64,000 nucleotides of DNA from Salvator merianae (taxonomy: Eukaryota > Chordata > Lepidosauria > Squamata > Teiidae): NCBI GenBank assembly GCA_003586115.2, contig QVOM02000126.1:4250683-4314682 (forward strand), in the 5' to 3' direction. How positions within the stretch are numbered: position 1 is the stretch's first letter; the number at the start of each line of letters is the position of its first letter. Below are positions 1-13,700 of this stretch, in pieces. The notes under the pieces are model-generated. The model had not been told where the DNA came from. It did not search any database and saw only the letters and a list, made by a program, of their open reading frames with translations. The position numbers and the translations under genes were made by a program.

Positions 1-125
1 GCTAGGTCAGTCAACATGGACCTTCCAGACGTTGCTGAATTGGAACTCCCACCATTGCTTGCCATTGGCCATGTTGGTTGGAACTGACAACAGCTTGAGC
101 CCAGCAGCATCCGGAGGGCTGAATG

Positions 126-428
126 CACAGGTGTAGCAAGGGGGGGTGGGGGGGCGGTGCACCCCGAGCGGCACGTTGTCCCGGGCAGCCCGCGGAGCCA
201 GGGCCCCACCCACTGGCGCACTTGCTCGTCGCCCCGCCTGCCCGCCTGCCCGCCAGCGCACTCGCTGGCCCCGCCCGCACACACGCCGGCGCGCTCACTG
301 GCCCCGCCCACCGGCGCGCTCTATGGCCCCACACGCACGCCAGTGCGCTCGCCCGCCTACACGCCGGTGCGCTCGCCCCGCCCACCGCTGCTTTGCCCCG
401 GGCGGCAAAACTGCTAGCTACACCACTG
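126..428. mobile_element. GC-rich hAT MITE, copy 1
   Basis: The termini are CACAGGTGTAGC and GCTACACCACTG, imperfectly inverted. The flanks are a perfect 8-bp duplication, GCTGAATG (118-125 and 429-436), as expected of hAT transposition. The interior is C-rich with degenerate repeats around CGCCCGCC and CGCTCGC. There is no transposase; it is non-autonomous. It shares ends and the motif GGCGGCAAAAC near the right end with copies at 19142, 36005 and 43152. Confidence 0.85.
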
Positions 429-504
429 GCTGAATGACAGGCAGCATCGTCAGTCCTGGGATTGTTTGATTACATTTGGCCATCATATCACGTGCATACA
501 GATC

Positions 505-1008
505 ATAACACAAAAGGAGCCCTGCTGGATCCCGCCACAGCCCACCTAGTCCAGCATCTTGTCCCACACAGCAGCCCACCAATTGCTTCTGGGCATCCTC
601 AAGCAGAAGACAAAGGCAAAACCTTAGCCTGCTCTCCACTCCCTGCAAATACTCCTTAGAGGCATCCTGCTTGTCTCTGCAACATGGAGGTGGTACCTAG
701 GCATCCATCGATACACCTGTCCTCCATGAATGTTTCTCACCTTTTCTTAAACCTATCCAAGCTGGTTGCTGTCACCACCTCTTCTGGTAATAAACTCCAC
801 AGACGGATGACTCTGTGGATGAAAAAATACTTCCCCTTATTGGTCCTAATTCTCCTGGCCATCAGCTTCATAGAGTGACCCCTAGTTCTAAAATGTTGTG
901 TGAGAAAGAAAATAATTTGTGATGCTTTGACAGACAAAAAAAAAATTCTCTATTCTCCTTTTCCACACCATGCATGATTTTATTTATATGCAATATTGCC
1001 AGGTCCAC
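505..1008 (-). repeat. CR1-like LINE, 3' end
   Basis: This is a reverse-complement copy of the common repeat ending ...GATCCAGCAGGGCTCCT. It extends back through the C-terminal reverse-transcriptase reading (minus-strand HSMKLMARR and RVIRLWSLLPEEV). It is truncated and broken by frameshifts. The same 3' end recurs many times in the window. Confidence 0.8.
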
Positions 1009-1501
1009 CTTTTCCAAAAAGTGAACACATTTTTCTATTTAATTGTAGATGCACTTTTACACTCATAACACATTGCCCTGTGTCAGGCTCTGACAGTCTT
1101 GCATATAGCTAAGAGAATAACCTACAAATCATGGGGTCACAAACTCCCATTTTTGTCTCTGCCATGAACTCACAAGATGACTTAAGGGCAAGCCAATACC
1201 TCTCTCACCCTCTTTATTCTGGTCTGTAACAACAGAGGTAACTGGCAACGTGCCTTAGGGACTATTGTAAGGATTGCAACTCGAGAATGAATATGAAAGT
1301 GCAGTATAGTCATGGATTGCTTAGTGGGATTACTGGGAGCAAATTCTTAATCAGTTCTGATCATCACTTTTCAGATTAGTCTATCTTATAAGGTTGTTAT
1401 GAGGTTAAAATGGATGAAAACTTCAGTTTACAAATAAATACATATTAAGGAACGGGAAGGAATAACTCTCCATTTATCTGAGCAGAAAGCTAGTATAATA
1501 C

Positions 1502-1702
1502 CTTATGATTTTGTAGATGAAATTGTAAATTGGCTTGACCAGTAGGTCTGAGCTTTGGGACCTGCGCAGTTTTCTCTCGTCCAAGTTCTGCAAGTTCTGC
1601 CAGACCCTGTAACAAAACTTCATACTGTTGGCCATCAATAAACGGAGATATGAGCTCCCTCTGTTTGACTCTTAAGATCTCCCAGAGATCATCCAGCACA
1701 TC
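1502..1702 (-). CDS. SYNE1: SYNE1 exon, 23rd and last in window (67 codons)
   Basis: The exon begins DVLDDLWEILRVKQRELISP and ends FHLQNHK. DVLDxxW, LLQGxxELxxxGxEK and the QxxNHK ending match nesprin-1. It is phase 0, with acceptor catttctag and donor AAG|GTATTA. The gene continues past the left edge of the window. Confidence 0.95.
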
Positions 1703-4700
1703 CTAGAAATGAAACAAAATACCAATCAATACACTTCATTCACTTGTCTCCCTTGGAAGAAATAAACAGCAATAAACTTAGATATGATGTAGATAATAAT
1801 ATATTGTTTGGTACCATTGAGCGGAGGCAAACTCACAGCTATAGTTTTCTCAACACATATAGAAGCAGCCTGCCATTGTCTTCTTCTGGGGAGATGTAAG
1901 GAATTGATCCTGCAACCCTCTGCCTTTCAGGTAGTTGCACTCCTCTTGACCCCACCCCCCAAAATGCCCTTCCTCCAATTTGCCTACTTCCTTTCCTGAA
2001 GGAAAAAATGGCGGGAAGTGAGTTGATTTGGACACCACTGCTTAAAGAGGTTCTAGATATCTTCAGGCAGCAATATCCAAATGTCTCCTTTCCCAGATAC
2101 CTGCATCCAGGTTTGCAGCCTCAAATTCTGAACTGGCTGCTGCCTACTTCTTGCATTTATGGGATTAGATTTTCCCTTTTTCATAAGGCAGTCTTTATCA
2201 ACCCTGGTGCATTTTAAATGTTCTGAAGCTACTTTGGGGGCTGGTTATATGGGCTTACATTTTTTTTCCTGAACTGAATGATCCTGGGACCCACACAGAA
2301 AGTAAAGAAATGGATTAAAATCCATAAAAGCTAATGAATTTTCAAAATTCAGATAAAAAAAAATAGTTAACTAAGAAAAGAGGGGAAAAAAACTGTAAAA
2401 AAAAAAATCAGAACCGTAGTGCAAAATGAGAAACATTTCAACTCTCAAAGCATCCAGGTCGTCCAGGCGGGAGGCAGTTGAGGGCAGCGGTCTCTTCTGA
2501 GAGATAACTGGGGAGGAGGGAAATGACCAGGCAAAGGAGGAGACTCTTTTCTTTCCAGCCCAAGTAAGTCAAGTAAGACGAGGAGGGAAGAAAGCTGAAG
2601 ATGGGAGGGGGTGGGGAAGGAGAAAGGGGAGAAAGGACAGACCAAGGAAGGAAAAGGAAGGTGAGGTTCAGGGAAAGAGAAGAGGGGAGGTAGAGAAGGG
2701 GAAATGCAGGAAGAGGAGACGGAGGGAATCACCACCACCACCTCCAGGAGCACACACTGTGCGGTGACTGAGGACCTTCTAGTTAGCAGGAGCAGATCGA
2801 AGCATTGGAGCAGGGTGATGGGTTTCCACAGCTCTGATCACTGGTCCCGGCTACCCACTGCCTAGATAACCCCACCCGAGCCTCTTCCCTGCTCCATAAT
2901 CCAAACACTCTGGAGAGAAAGAAAGACCACAGGCAGAGTCCTTGTCCAGCCACCTCAGCTTCATTTCTCTCCCACCTCCCTACTGCTGTAATTTGGCAGT
3001 GTGGACCTTCTCCTTCCTGAGCCCTCCATGCACTGAGGTGGACTTTAGCAGTGCCCCAGAGGGCTCCAGGCAAGGAAGAGAAGGAGGGAAAGAAGCAGCA
3101 GCCGTGGCAGCAGATGCTGATGCAGACATGCACAAAAGCACTAAACTGGCTTTAAAAAAAAAAAAAGAAAGAAAGGTGGAGGCGAAATGGGGCAAGCTCT
3201 CAGATGAACGTGGCAGAGGATGATTTGCACTGGACGTGTATATGTTTGTGTACCCAAAGTAAAATTTCTCATCCACCCAGGACCCCGACCAAAGAAAGTC
3301 AGCTCATGGGACAGAGAGTCCTTATTCCTTGCTCACTCAGTCCATCCAATCAGGGTTAGGATGAGCATTAAAGAAGATCTACAGAGGGTCTTGGAAGGAT
3401 GGAAGGGGTGAGAGAAGACCCCAGGTCCTGCAAAGCATTCTCTCTTTCTGTCTTTGTCCCCCTTAATAGCAAGCACAGAGAGAACCACAAAGATATACAT
3501 ATGCACACGTGTACATGTTCCTCTGTTTTTGTCTCTCTCTGTCTCGCCCTCTTTCTTGGTTGTAATAAAAAAGGGGGGGAGAGACAGGTGGCAACATGGG
3601 GAAAGGAAGAAGTAGGGGAAAATGCCACTGGCCCTTTATAATGTCCACAAGGTCAGGCATTGGCCAGAGAGGGAAAAGGAAAGCCTTCCTCTGCCCACCT
3701 AGGAAAGTATGGGTGCCACCTCCAATAGTCCACTTGCATAATCACATCCTAAAAATATGACCAGATTAAGGAGCAGAAACAGTCTCAGTGCTATAATAAT
3801 CCAAATACTGGATAGATCAGATGGGGGGGGGGGGGAATATCTTGGAGAAAGATCAGAAGGGCATTTTTGGGTGTGATCCCTTAGAACCCAGGACTGCTTT
3901 AGGCCATCTTATACATTAGGCATGTCTACAGACCAAATGATGTCCATCCAGTTGTTACTGAACTAGGGGTGCTTCCAGATGGCAAGAGGAAATTGCAAGA
4001 TCTTTATAATCTGCAACTACCTCTCGCCGTCTCTTCCAGATGGCAGGAGCCAATCTTGGCTTCCGACCTCCATCTGGCAGTACCTGGTCAAAATACCTGG
4101 ATGTTAGCCAAGCACTCACCCTTTTTGCTTCTCATACTTTGAAAATCAGTGTTACGAAAAACCCAGCGTCAGTGCTGCATTTTCCATAATATTAATGTTT
4201 TGATTTCCAATCAACTAACCCGGGATGAAATTAGGACTGCCACAGATCTGTGTGACAGTCCCAGGATAGTCCAGGGAGAATTGTGGGTTTTTACCCATGC
4301 CTGGAAGCACCTTAAAACTCTGATCAAACCCAGCCTGCCTAGGTTTGGGTTTGCTAGGTGCTGAAGTCCAGCAACAGCTGCAGGACCACAGTTTGGCCCC
4401 CCTACTCTAGAGCAGGCTGCCAGAAACGTCATGTAGATGTCAATTTCTAGTATCTGGCTTTTCTGCCCCGCCTTATTCTATGATAAATTGTATTGGGAGC
4501 AAGTATATTCACTGACATCAATTTTCACACAGAGCGTTGGTACAATATGCATGCTACTCATGCAACAGCTTTACCTCTAATTTATAAACTTCATGGATTA
4601 CTGCAACAGGAAAATTAAGCCTTTCTCCATGGTCTCTCAGTTTAGCAGTCTGCATTTCTAAGCTTTGCAGGTCCACTTCGGAGGTGTCTGTTAACTGCAT

Positions 4701-7700
4701 GAAAAAATGAAATAGGTTTAAGGTTAACAGTCAAAGGAGAGGTGCCTTGTAAATCAAAAGTGGCTCCCAGTGGCAACATGTATTTATCCATGTACTTTTC
4801 TTAGCAATAACAGAAGTCATTTAACACTCCTTCTTCTGGAATATATTTTGATTCTCCAGTTTAGTCTATAGTACTTTGTGTTTCCACATGACCTCCCATT
4901 CAGATCCACAAAGATCCAGCCCAGCTCAGCCTTCGCAGTCAGAAAAGACTAACCAGGGTTAGAACTGGCTGAGGCATGGACGACTCAGTTTATGACTGTG
5001 CTGTGCTTCTGGGGAGCTGTTTAATAACCCTGGAAATTGCATCTCTCAACTGGTGACACAGATGTGACCAAACAGAAAAACAAGAGTACATAAGAACAAG
5101 AGAGGAGCTCTGCTGGATGAGACCACAGTCGATCTAGTCAAGCATCCTGTCTCACATAGTGGTCCACCGATTGCTTCTGGGCATTCTCAAGTGGAAGACA
5201 AGGGTGAAACCTTCACCTGCTCTTGACTCCCTGCAAATGGCCTTTAGAGACATCCCTCCACCCTGGAGGCAGTACTTAGGCATCCATTCTAGTAGCCACT
5301 GATACACTTGACCTCCATGAATTTGTCTATAAGAATATAAGAGGAGCCTTTGCTGGATCAGGCCATAGCCCATCTAGTCCAGCATCCTGTCTCACACACT
5401 GGCCTACCATTTGCTTCTGGGCATTCTCAAGCAGAAGACAAAGGTGAAACTCTCACCTGCTCTCAACGCTCTGCAAATGGCCTTTAGAGGTATCCTACCT
5501 TACTCTCCAGCCTGGAGGTACCTGGGAAAGCTACATGCTACATGTCAATTTTGAATCACTGGAATATGGGCTCTTTTTGTTATGAAAGGAAATACTCTCA
5601 TAATCCTCCTCACAAGACTCCATTTTGACTTCACAGCCCTCATATAGGGAATCCAGCAACGCAAAGCTTTTGCTCCGTGATCTAACCAGTCACACCCTTT
5701 TTCCAGATACTCAGCTCTGCTCCACCTTACCTTGCCAGTCCCAATTCACAAATCCCCAGTTCCTCAAAACATTTAGGATTCTGTGACTGCTAAACATGGA
5801 AAATTCTCAACAAACCATTTTGGCTGGGAGTGGGGTATACATTCATGACTTTTTTTTTTTAAAAAAAAAACCATTTATTAATTTAACAGAAAGATACGTT
5901 GGGGAAATCTTGATATAAAGTATACAAAATATATTACCATTCCAAGTTATTGTTATTAAGTCTCCCCATTTTAAGAGCACAGAATTATAACAACAGGAGC
6001 AACTATACCTTACTATTATATAGCAGATAAATTAATTAAAAGCCATCAGCGTTGACAGATTAACCTGCACATGCCAGTAGCTTCACTCTTGTGCCTTCTT
6101 TGCCCTGTTCAGTCTACTGTCTTGCTGATACCCGCCAGCTGAGACGGTTACTTAAGGAGTGACTCTGTAGCTTAGAAACGCACCCCATGGTACATATTCT
6201 GACCTGTTGGGCCCTTACCGCAAATACAAACTGATCTGTGTATCTGCCAGTCTAAAAAAACTGGAAGCTAAACAAACAATTCAGTAAATGCAACACTGTT
6301 GGTGGGTCTCTCCCTTTCCAGTTTCTCAAGTACGGTGTTCATCCTCAACTTAGGAATTGTGGTAGAAGAAAACTACTCCAAACACCAAATACTCTAGTAA
6401 CCAAGGCAGCAACTGCTTTATTCCTGTGCACAAGAGTCTAGCATTCAACAAGGAGACTGTGGAGTCACCCGTGTGACTCTTTCAAGGATGCTTATATAGG
6501 AAAGACAAACATGCAAGCAAAGAGGTTCTGGTTACAATCGTACATACTCGCATATGGTTAGCCAATTACATTGCAAAGATGAAAAAAAGGGTGTGACATC
6601 ACATTCAGTTGATCTTAAATTCTAAATTCTTTGCAGGACAGGGCTTCTCCGCTTATCAACCCAAGGCCAAGTTCCTAACTTTGCAGCACTGCCCAGTCCT
6701 TATCTGCCTGTTCCCCCTCTCTGCTTCTCATCTGCATTTGTCTTAAATGCACATATTCCAACTGTACGTAAATAACGTCATATTTCCCACAATCCTCTGT
6801 TTTACAATTCTCCATTTTGGCTTCACAGCAAAATACAGAAATCAACTAGCTGTGAAAATGGATGGTACCACATTATTGGGCTCATACCTGACTGTTGCCA
6901 ATGAGGAGGGCCATAGAGGCAAACATACAATGCACAGGAAGGCCGCTGCTATAAGCCTCAAAGCTTAGGGCATGGGTCCAGCTGGAGCTGCTACAAGTAC
7001 AGACCTTGATGGTAGTGCCAAATATTCAACCTTATACTCTAGCTAATGGCCTACTTGGCTGGCACTGGCTAAGTTGATGGTGGTTCTCTGGAGTTTTAAG
7101 CTGGCCTTTTCTTCGCCCAGTTTGTTTGCTATTAATTGCCAAGTTACTGCATATGGACACCAGAGGATACTAAGGAATATTTTTTTTTGAGTATTTGTAG
7201 CTTCCTCTCCCCTTCCCCTACCAGTTTTACAGAATAATCCTTAATTGTGTTTTCACATTTGTTATGATAAGCCACTTTCGGCAAAGAGGCTGTAGAAAAC
7301 CATCCTAAAAAGTCCTTTTCCCAGCCCTACCCGGAATTCCTAGAAATTTAATACAGACTGCCTTCACACAAAGTAAAGGCTTTGCCATAGAGCTATACAT
7401 AGAGCTATACAACAGGATTTGCCAATCCTACACTGGAGTACGCAACTTCCCCAGAGCCACAAACATGACGCTTATAGGTCTATTCGATTTACCATCCTTA
7501 TATGAGGTCAGAGAGACACTTGGCAAAAATGTGGAAGTGCTGAATTCAGATAACAGCCATTCAGTGTCCCAGGCAGCTGGCCTAAACACAAACACCTACA
7601 GATACTTGCTTATCACAGCCCTATTAAGCTCTCATGGAAAATAAAACGGTTGCTCTAGTTATGGAGAACAAAGCCACAAAAAAGAGAAATCAGAAAAAAT

Positions 7701-10700
7701 TGTCCAGCGCCGGGCAGCTAATTGTGCTTTATCTTCACATGGTCTGTGCCATTTAATTACCTGGAGCTGTTTGGAAACACTCTGCCCACTCGCAGCATTG
7801 AAATCCTGTTGCAGTTCAGATTTTTTCTCAATCAGTGTGTCATACAACCGCCTGATTTCTTTCTGCGACAGAGACGAGAAACAACCGTAGTGAACCCAGA
7901 AAAGACATTACGCAGAATGAAGGGAAAATTAAACCGTAATTCATCTTCATTGTTTAATCAGTGTCATTCTTCATGTCCACATATATACATAGAGAGAGGG
8001 CTTTGGAATGGCTTGCTTTTACAACAACAAAAAAAGGAAATGGTGCCTCGTTTTGTAATCACTGACCCATTTGCTTCAGACATGGGCCTGTTGCGGAGGT
8101 CAAGGATTAAACCACCCTCTGTGAAGATACAATTTAGTTCAGCAGTAACCACTTCCATTACACAGGGGTGACTCAGGTAAGCTTCTCTGTTGCTAAAACC
8201 CTTGCTGCATTCCTGGGAGTTTTGCAATATTACACTTTCTAGTCTTGGTCATCAACCATATCCACGCCCTGTCGGATACCCATGCAAAGACACAAGGTTT
8301 ATGCAAAGCCTGTATCCATAAAATTCAATACATGCACACCCGAACAACGGCAGGGTGGACTCCTGGTCCGTGATATAAAAAAGCAAGGCAACTAGGGTCG
8401 TTTCCACACTTGGGTAGGGTGATGCAGTCCAGCTGGAACCCCCCCCAAGTGGAGTAGTTCCCAGCTGGACCAGTCTACCTGGCCGAGAACAAGGCTGTCT
8501 GCACTTGGGCAGCCTATTCCGATACAGGCCCTGCACTGCCTCATGAGGACCTAAATCTTGCGCAAGCTTCAGATCCAGCTATGAGGGTTCCGACAACCAG
8601 GGATAAAAGCCCCCCATTGCACTGGCTCTTCCACATGCCTCCCTGGGCCAGTCTAGCAGCCCCTGGACCATACTGGCCACCCAAACTGAGCTATGCTCCA
8701 GCAGGGGGCGGGATCTCTCTAGTCCAGGTGTGGGCAAACTTTTTAACTCAGGGGCCACCCAGCGCGCCGATGGGGCCACCCAGCGCGCCGGCGGGGCCAC
8801 CCAGCGCGCCGGCGTGTGGGCGGGGTGACCCAATGCACGTGCGTGTGGGCGGGGCCAGCCAGCGCGCCGGCGTCCGTGCGGGCCGGATTACAAAGCCTGC
8901 GTGCTGCATGTGGCCTGCGGGCCTTAGTTTGCCCGCACCTGCTCTAGTCCATACCAGACTGCAGAACAGAGAGGCCCGGAAGTGGGCTATACCAGGATTT
9001 TCCAAGTGTGGAAAAGACCTCTGACTTCCTCAAGCATTGCAAAATGTCAGAATTTGAACAAGGATAAAATTAATTGATATGACTGGCACAGAAATTCAAA
9101 TAACCTGCATAAGGGGGCTCTTGCAATAACTTAGTAAAATGGACATTAACGCATGGGACTAAAATTCAGCTACCTGGAAATTACTGTGATGGTCCAGCTC
9201 TTCTTTCATAGATTTGCCCTTGGAAGCAGCAGCTGCTTGGGTTAGCTGGACCCATGTCTGCAAGTTGCTAAAACACTGAGAGAACCTATCAGGGTTGCCC
9301 CCTGCACATGTGATGGATTTCAAAAGATCATCCTTTTTGTCATCAATGTCTGCGTGGAGTTTCTGAAGTTCTTCAGAAAGGGTCTGAAAGAGATAGAAAC
9401 AAAGGAAGCAAATAAATATGATTTGATGAAAGGAAAACTATACTGAGGAATACCCCGTGATCTGATCCGTAATGGAAAAGGGACCTAATAAGGACACAAA
9501 CATTTATTTATTTATTTTCATTTTTTGAGCTTGATCACTTATAACAGTTCTAAAGCAGAAATCTCAGCCTGGCATGAATCCCGGGTTTCTGTTTGAGTTT
9601 GTTTCACAGGCTTCGACTTATATTGCCAGGAGAAAGGACGTTAACAATCCTTCTTACTAATCTTTCTGCTGTCCCCAGGTTAATACTTAAAAAATACAAC
9701 ACACTATGATTTTCTGACTAACTCCACTAAGTAGCCTTTAATTGCTGACATTTTTGTTTAAACGGACCAACCAACAAAGTACACAAGACAGTTGTAATAG
9801 TAGATAAAAACAATCAAGTCTTCTCCGTGGTGGCACCCACCCTCTGGAACAGCCCCCCTCTGATATTCATGTGACACCTACACTTCTTGTTTTTAGGTGC
9901 CAACTAAAACAAGGTGCCAGACCTTTCCAGAGTGAATGTATGTTTCTCCCATTCTTAATTTTAATCATGTTTTTTACATAGCTGTCATGATTTTAGTTGC
10001 TTTTATTCGCCATGTTTTGTAAACCCCTTCGAGATTATATTTTAATGGTATAGAACTATTTAAATAAATAAATAAATAAGACTTTAGCCTGTCAGTTAAG
10101 ATCAGCAGGAGAAGGCCCTCTTGGTAGTGCCACCCGTATCCATGGGTAAAAGTGCAAGAGCATATGAGAGGACCTTCTCTGTGGTAGCCCCTCCTTCAGA
10201 AGTTCATTTGGTAACATGTTAATGACATTTGAAAATACCTAGAATTCTTAAAATACTCTTCTAGATAACTAAAATAAAATGGGAAAATTCACACAATTAA
10301 ACCTGTACTGTTTCAGTAGCTGAGCCAATACTTACCAAATCCAGACCAGTCCTCCTCCGGCTTCTTTCTTTCCTTGTGCCTTAATTGTGACTGTTAACTT
10401 TTAGTGATCCACCTTTGCCACTCCCTATTTCTTTAATTTCTTAGGTGGATAATATAACTTTCACTTTTATGATAACTCTTCAGTTATCATAAAAGAAGAC
10501 TTTCAGTTTCTGATTCCTGAATTATCATAAAAGTGAAAATTATATTATCAGGAATCTGGAATTATCTGGAAATATTATCAGGAATTCTGATTCCTGAAAG
10601 AGTTATCACAAAAGTAAAAGTTATATTATACGGGAATCAGAAGACTTTCAGTTTCTGATTCACGTAATTTTTCTCATTCCCATGTTTTAGTCTGTGGCTT

Positions 10701-13700
10701 TCATGTTCTCGTGGAGTTTCAATTTCGTGGGGTCATGTCTTGACAGGCATTCTCAATAAACCCTTGAGGCTCCTTGCCAAAATAACCAATGAAGCAGAGC
10801 AAAAATATTTTACAAAAAAAAAAAAAGAGTACACTCTGATTATTACAGTATCTTCCTGAACCTCACAGGTCCACTTTTGTTTAGGGAAGAGTAAAGTATT
10901 CATTGGTCATCCATCATATTACAAGTTTCGTACAACATGGTTTTGCTCTTGCATGGTCAGTAAAACAGCAACCTCTCTTGTTAATTGTGATCCTGTAAAC
11001 TCATTCACTTATAAAATTAGTTGCCCCCATTGGCAGACTGGGTCTTCACACTGCAGCATCCTCGACTCTGATTGGTAGACTGGGCCTCCAGTGTTCCCCT
11101 AACCTCTGGTTCCCCGTAGTTATGCACTACACTGTGGTTTATAGGAAGCTAACTATGGCATATGAAAAGACAATGGTGCAGTACAAACGGACTGGAGAAT
11201 TTTTTTGAAGAAAGAAGGCAATGCCCTACCTGTAAACAGACTGTGCAGAAAATTGCCTTCATTGTATAGCATAACCTGCTCGGGATTTTATGAAGGGAAT
11301 GTAAAAGCACGGTAATGCCAGCTTGTTTCTGGTCATTCTGTTTTAGGAATGGAAATTTTGCATGCACCGGCGCATTCTCCTCATTCACAGCCGTGCATGA
11401 GTATAACTTTGTCAAAGACATTCAGTTCTTTAAATGGGCTTTCGAAGATGATTTTTTCACACTGCTGTTGATATTGCAATTCATGATTATGCTTTTAATG
11501 GGTTGTATCTAATTATTATAACTTATTTTCATGATGCAGACTGCTCTCAGCTACCAAGGAGATAGAGGTGGAAATAAATGCAAGGTAATAAATGACAGTA
11601 TATAAATATGATTAAGATTTATAGGAGATCCTGTAGGAGGAAGAATGGCACCTCCTTGTTCTGTAAAAGCCAGTTCCAGCTTGCCAGAAACAAGCAACAT
11701 CGGGCAAAGCAGGAAAGAGTAAAACATGTCAGTTCAGGACTGAAAAAGTCAAGGTTTCAGCCTCCACCCAAAGTTCACTGGAGCCCATATTTATAACTCT
11801 AAATCATGGCATATTCTTGAATGGGGGAAAAGCCACATTTTGGACATCACTTCCACTTCTTCTAGGCAATAAGCACATGGATAAAGGCAATCCAGCTGAC
11901 ATTGTCTATCTGGACTTTCAGATGCCTTTGACAAAGTCTCTCATCAAAGGCTTGTAAATAAACTAAGGCATGGAATGAGAAACCAGGTTCTACCTTGGAT
12001 TGGTAACTGGCTAAACAACAGGAAACAGAGAGTAGTGATAAATGGGCAATTCTCAGAGTGGAAGGAAGTAAAAAGTGTGGTCTCCTTATGTTCAGTATTC
12101 AGGGATAAGCAGTGAGATAGCGACGTTTGCTGATGACACTAAATTATTCAGGGTAGTAACAACTGAAAGAGATTATGAAGAGCTCCAGAGGGATCTCTTG
12201 ACATTGGTTGAGTGGGAAAAGAGCATCAGTCTTAGTAAATATAAAGTAGTGATAAATGGGCAAATCTCAGAGTAGAAGGAAGTAAAAAGTGGGGTTCCCT
12301 TATGTTCAGTATTCAGGGGTAAGCAGTGAGATAGCGACGTTTGCTGATGACACTAAATTATTCAGAGTCGTAACAACTGAAAGAGATTATGAAGAGCTCC
12401 AGAGGGATCTCTTGACATTGGTTGAGTGGGAAAAGAGCATCAGTCTTAGTAAATATAAAGTAGTGATAAATGGGCAAATCTCAGAGTGGAAGGAAGTAAA
12501 AAGTGGGGTTCCCTTATGTTCAGTATTCAGGGGTAAGCAGTGAGATAGTGACGTTTGCTGATGACACTAAATTATTCAGAGTAGTAACAACTGAAAGAGA
12601 TTATGAAGAGCTCCGGAGGGATCTCTTATATTGGGTGAGTGAGAAATGAGCATCATCCTTAGTAAATATAAAGCAATGCACACTGGGGCAAAGAACCCCA
12701 ATTACAAATATAAACCCATGGAGACTGAGCTTTCTGTGACAGACCAGGAAAGGGATCTTGGGGTTCTGATGGTCAACAAAATGAAGGTGTTGACTCAGTG
12801 AGCAGCAGCAGTGAAAAAAGCTAATTCAATGCTTGGGGTAAGTAGGAAGAGAAAAGAAAATAAGTTGGCAGGCACCACTGTGACTCTTTATAAATCTATG
12901 ATGAAATCACATTTGCAATATTGCGCACAATTCTGGTCGACACACCTCAGAAAGGATATTGTGGAATTAGAGAAAGTGCAGAAAAGGGTAATCAGAATGA
13001 TCAGGAGGCTGGAATACCTCCCTTATGAGATCAAGCTGCAAGGTCTAGGACTCTTCAGCCTTGAAATACAGCATTTAAGAGATGACCCAACTGAAAACCA
13101 TTGCATGGTGGGGAAATGGTAGTTAGAGAAAAATTCTTTTCTCTATCACACAACACAAGGACGAGGGGGCATTCTATGAAGCTGATGGGCAGGAGAGTTA
13201 GGACCATCAAGGCAAAGTATTTTTTCACTTAGTGGATCATCAGTCTATGGAATTTACTACCAGAAGAGGAGGAACCAGCAACCAGCCTGGAAAGCTTTAA
13301 GAAAGGGTTAGACAAATTCATGGAGGTTTGGTGTATCAATGACTAACTAGAATTGATGCTTAGGTACCAACTCCAGTTTGGAGAGACAGTCAGGATGTTT
13401 CTAAAAGCTATTTGCGAGAGTCAAGAGCAGGTGAAGATTTTGCCTTTTTCTTCTGCTTGAGAATGCCCAGAAGCTACTGGTGTGAGACTGTGTGAGACAG
13501 GATGCTAGACTAGATGGGCTGTGGCCTGATCCAGCAAGGCTCCTTTTATCTTCTTATGTTCAACCTCTAACCTTTAACGTCTTCCCCCACCTAGTCACTA
13601 ACATATCCTGGTCAAGCTGCATGTACTCTGGCAGGACTGGAAGCAGCTTAGCTCTTTACACAGTTTGCCATAATGGTGGGGAGTAAGGGGCATTTATTTA

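Noticed and set aside
1..117. Partial short interspersed repeat (CCAGACGTTGCTGAATTGG)
   Set aside because: The motif is reminiscent of a common reptile SINE-like sequence, but the window edge cuts it and only a few dozen bases can be compared.
123..437. Overlapping Pro/Arg/Ala-rich open frames at the left edge
   Set aside because: They lie inside the GC-rich hAT MITE; low stop frequency from C-rich DNA explains them.
7722..8171. 149-codon plus-strand open frame overlapping a SYNE1 exon
   Set aside because: It is antisense to the exon at 7761-7862 and continues into intron; no domain or splice framing.
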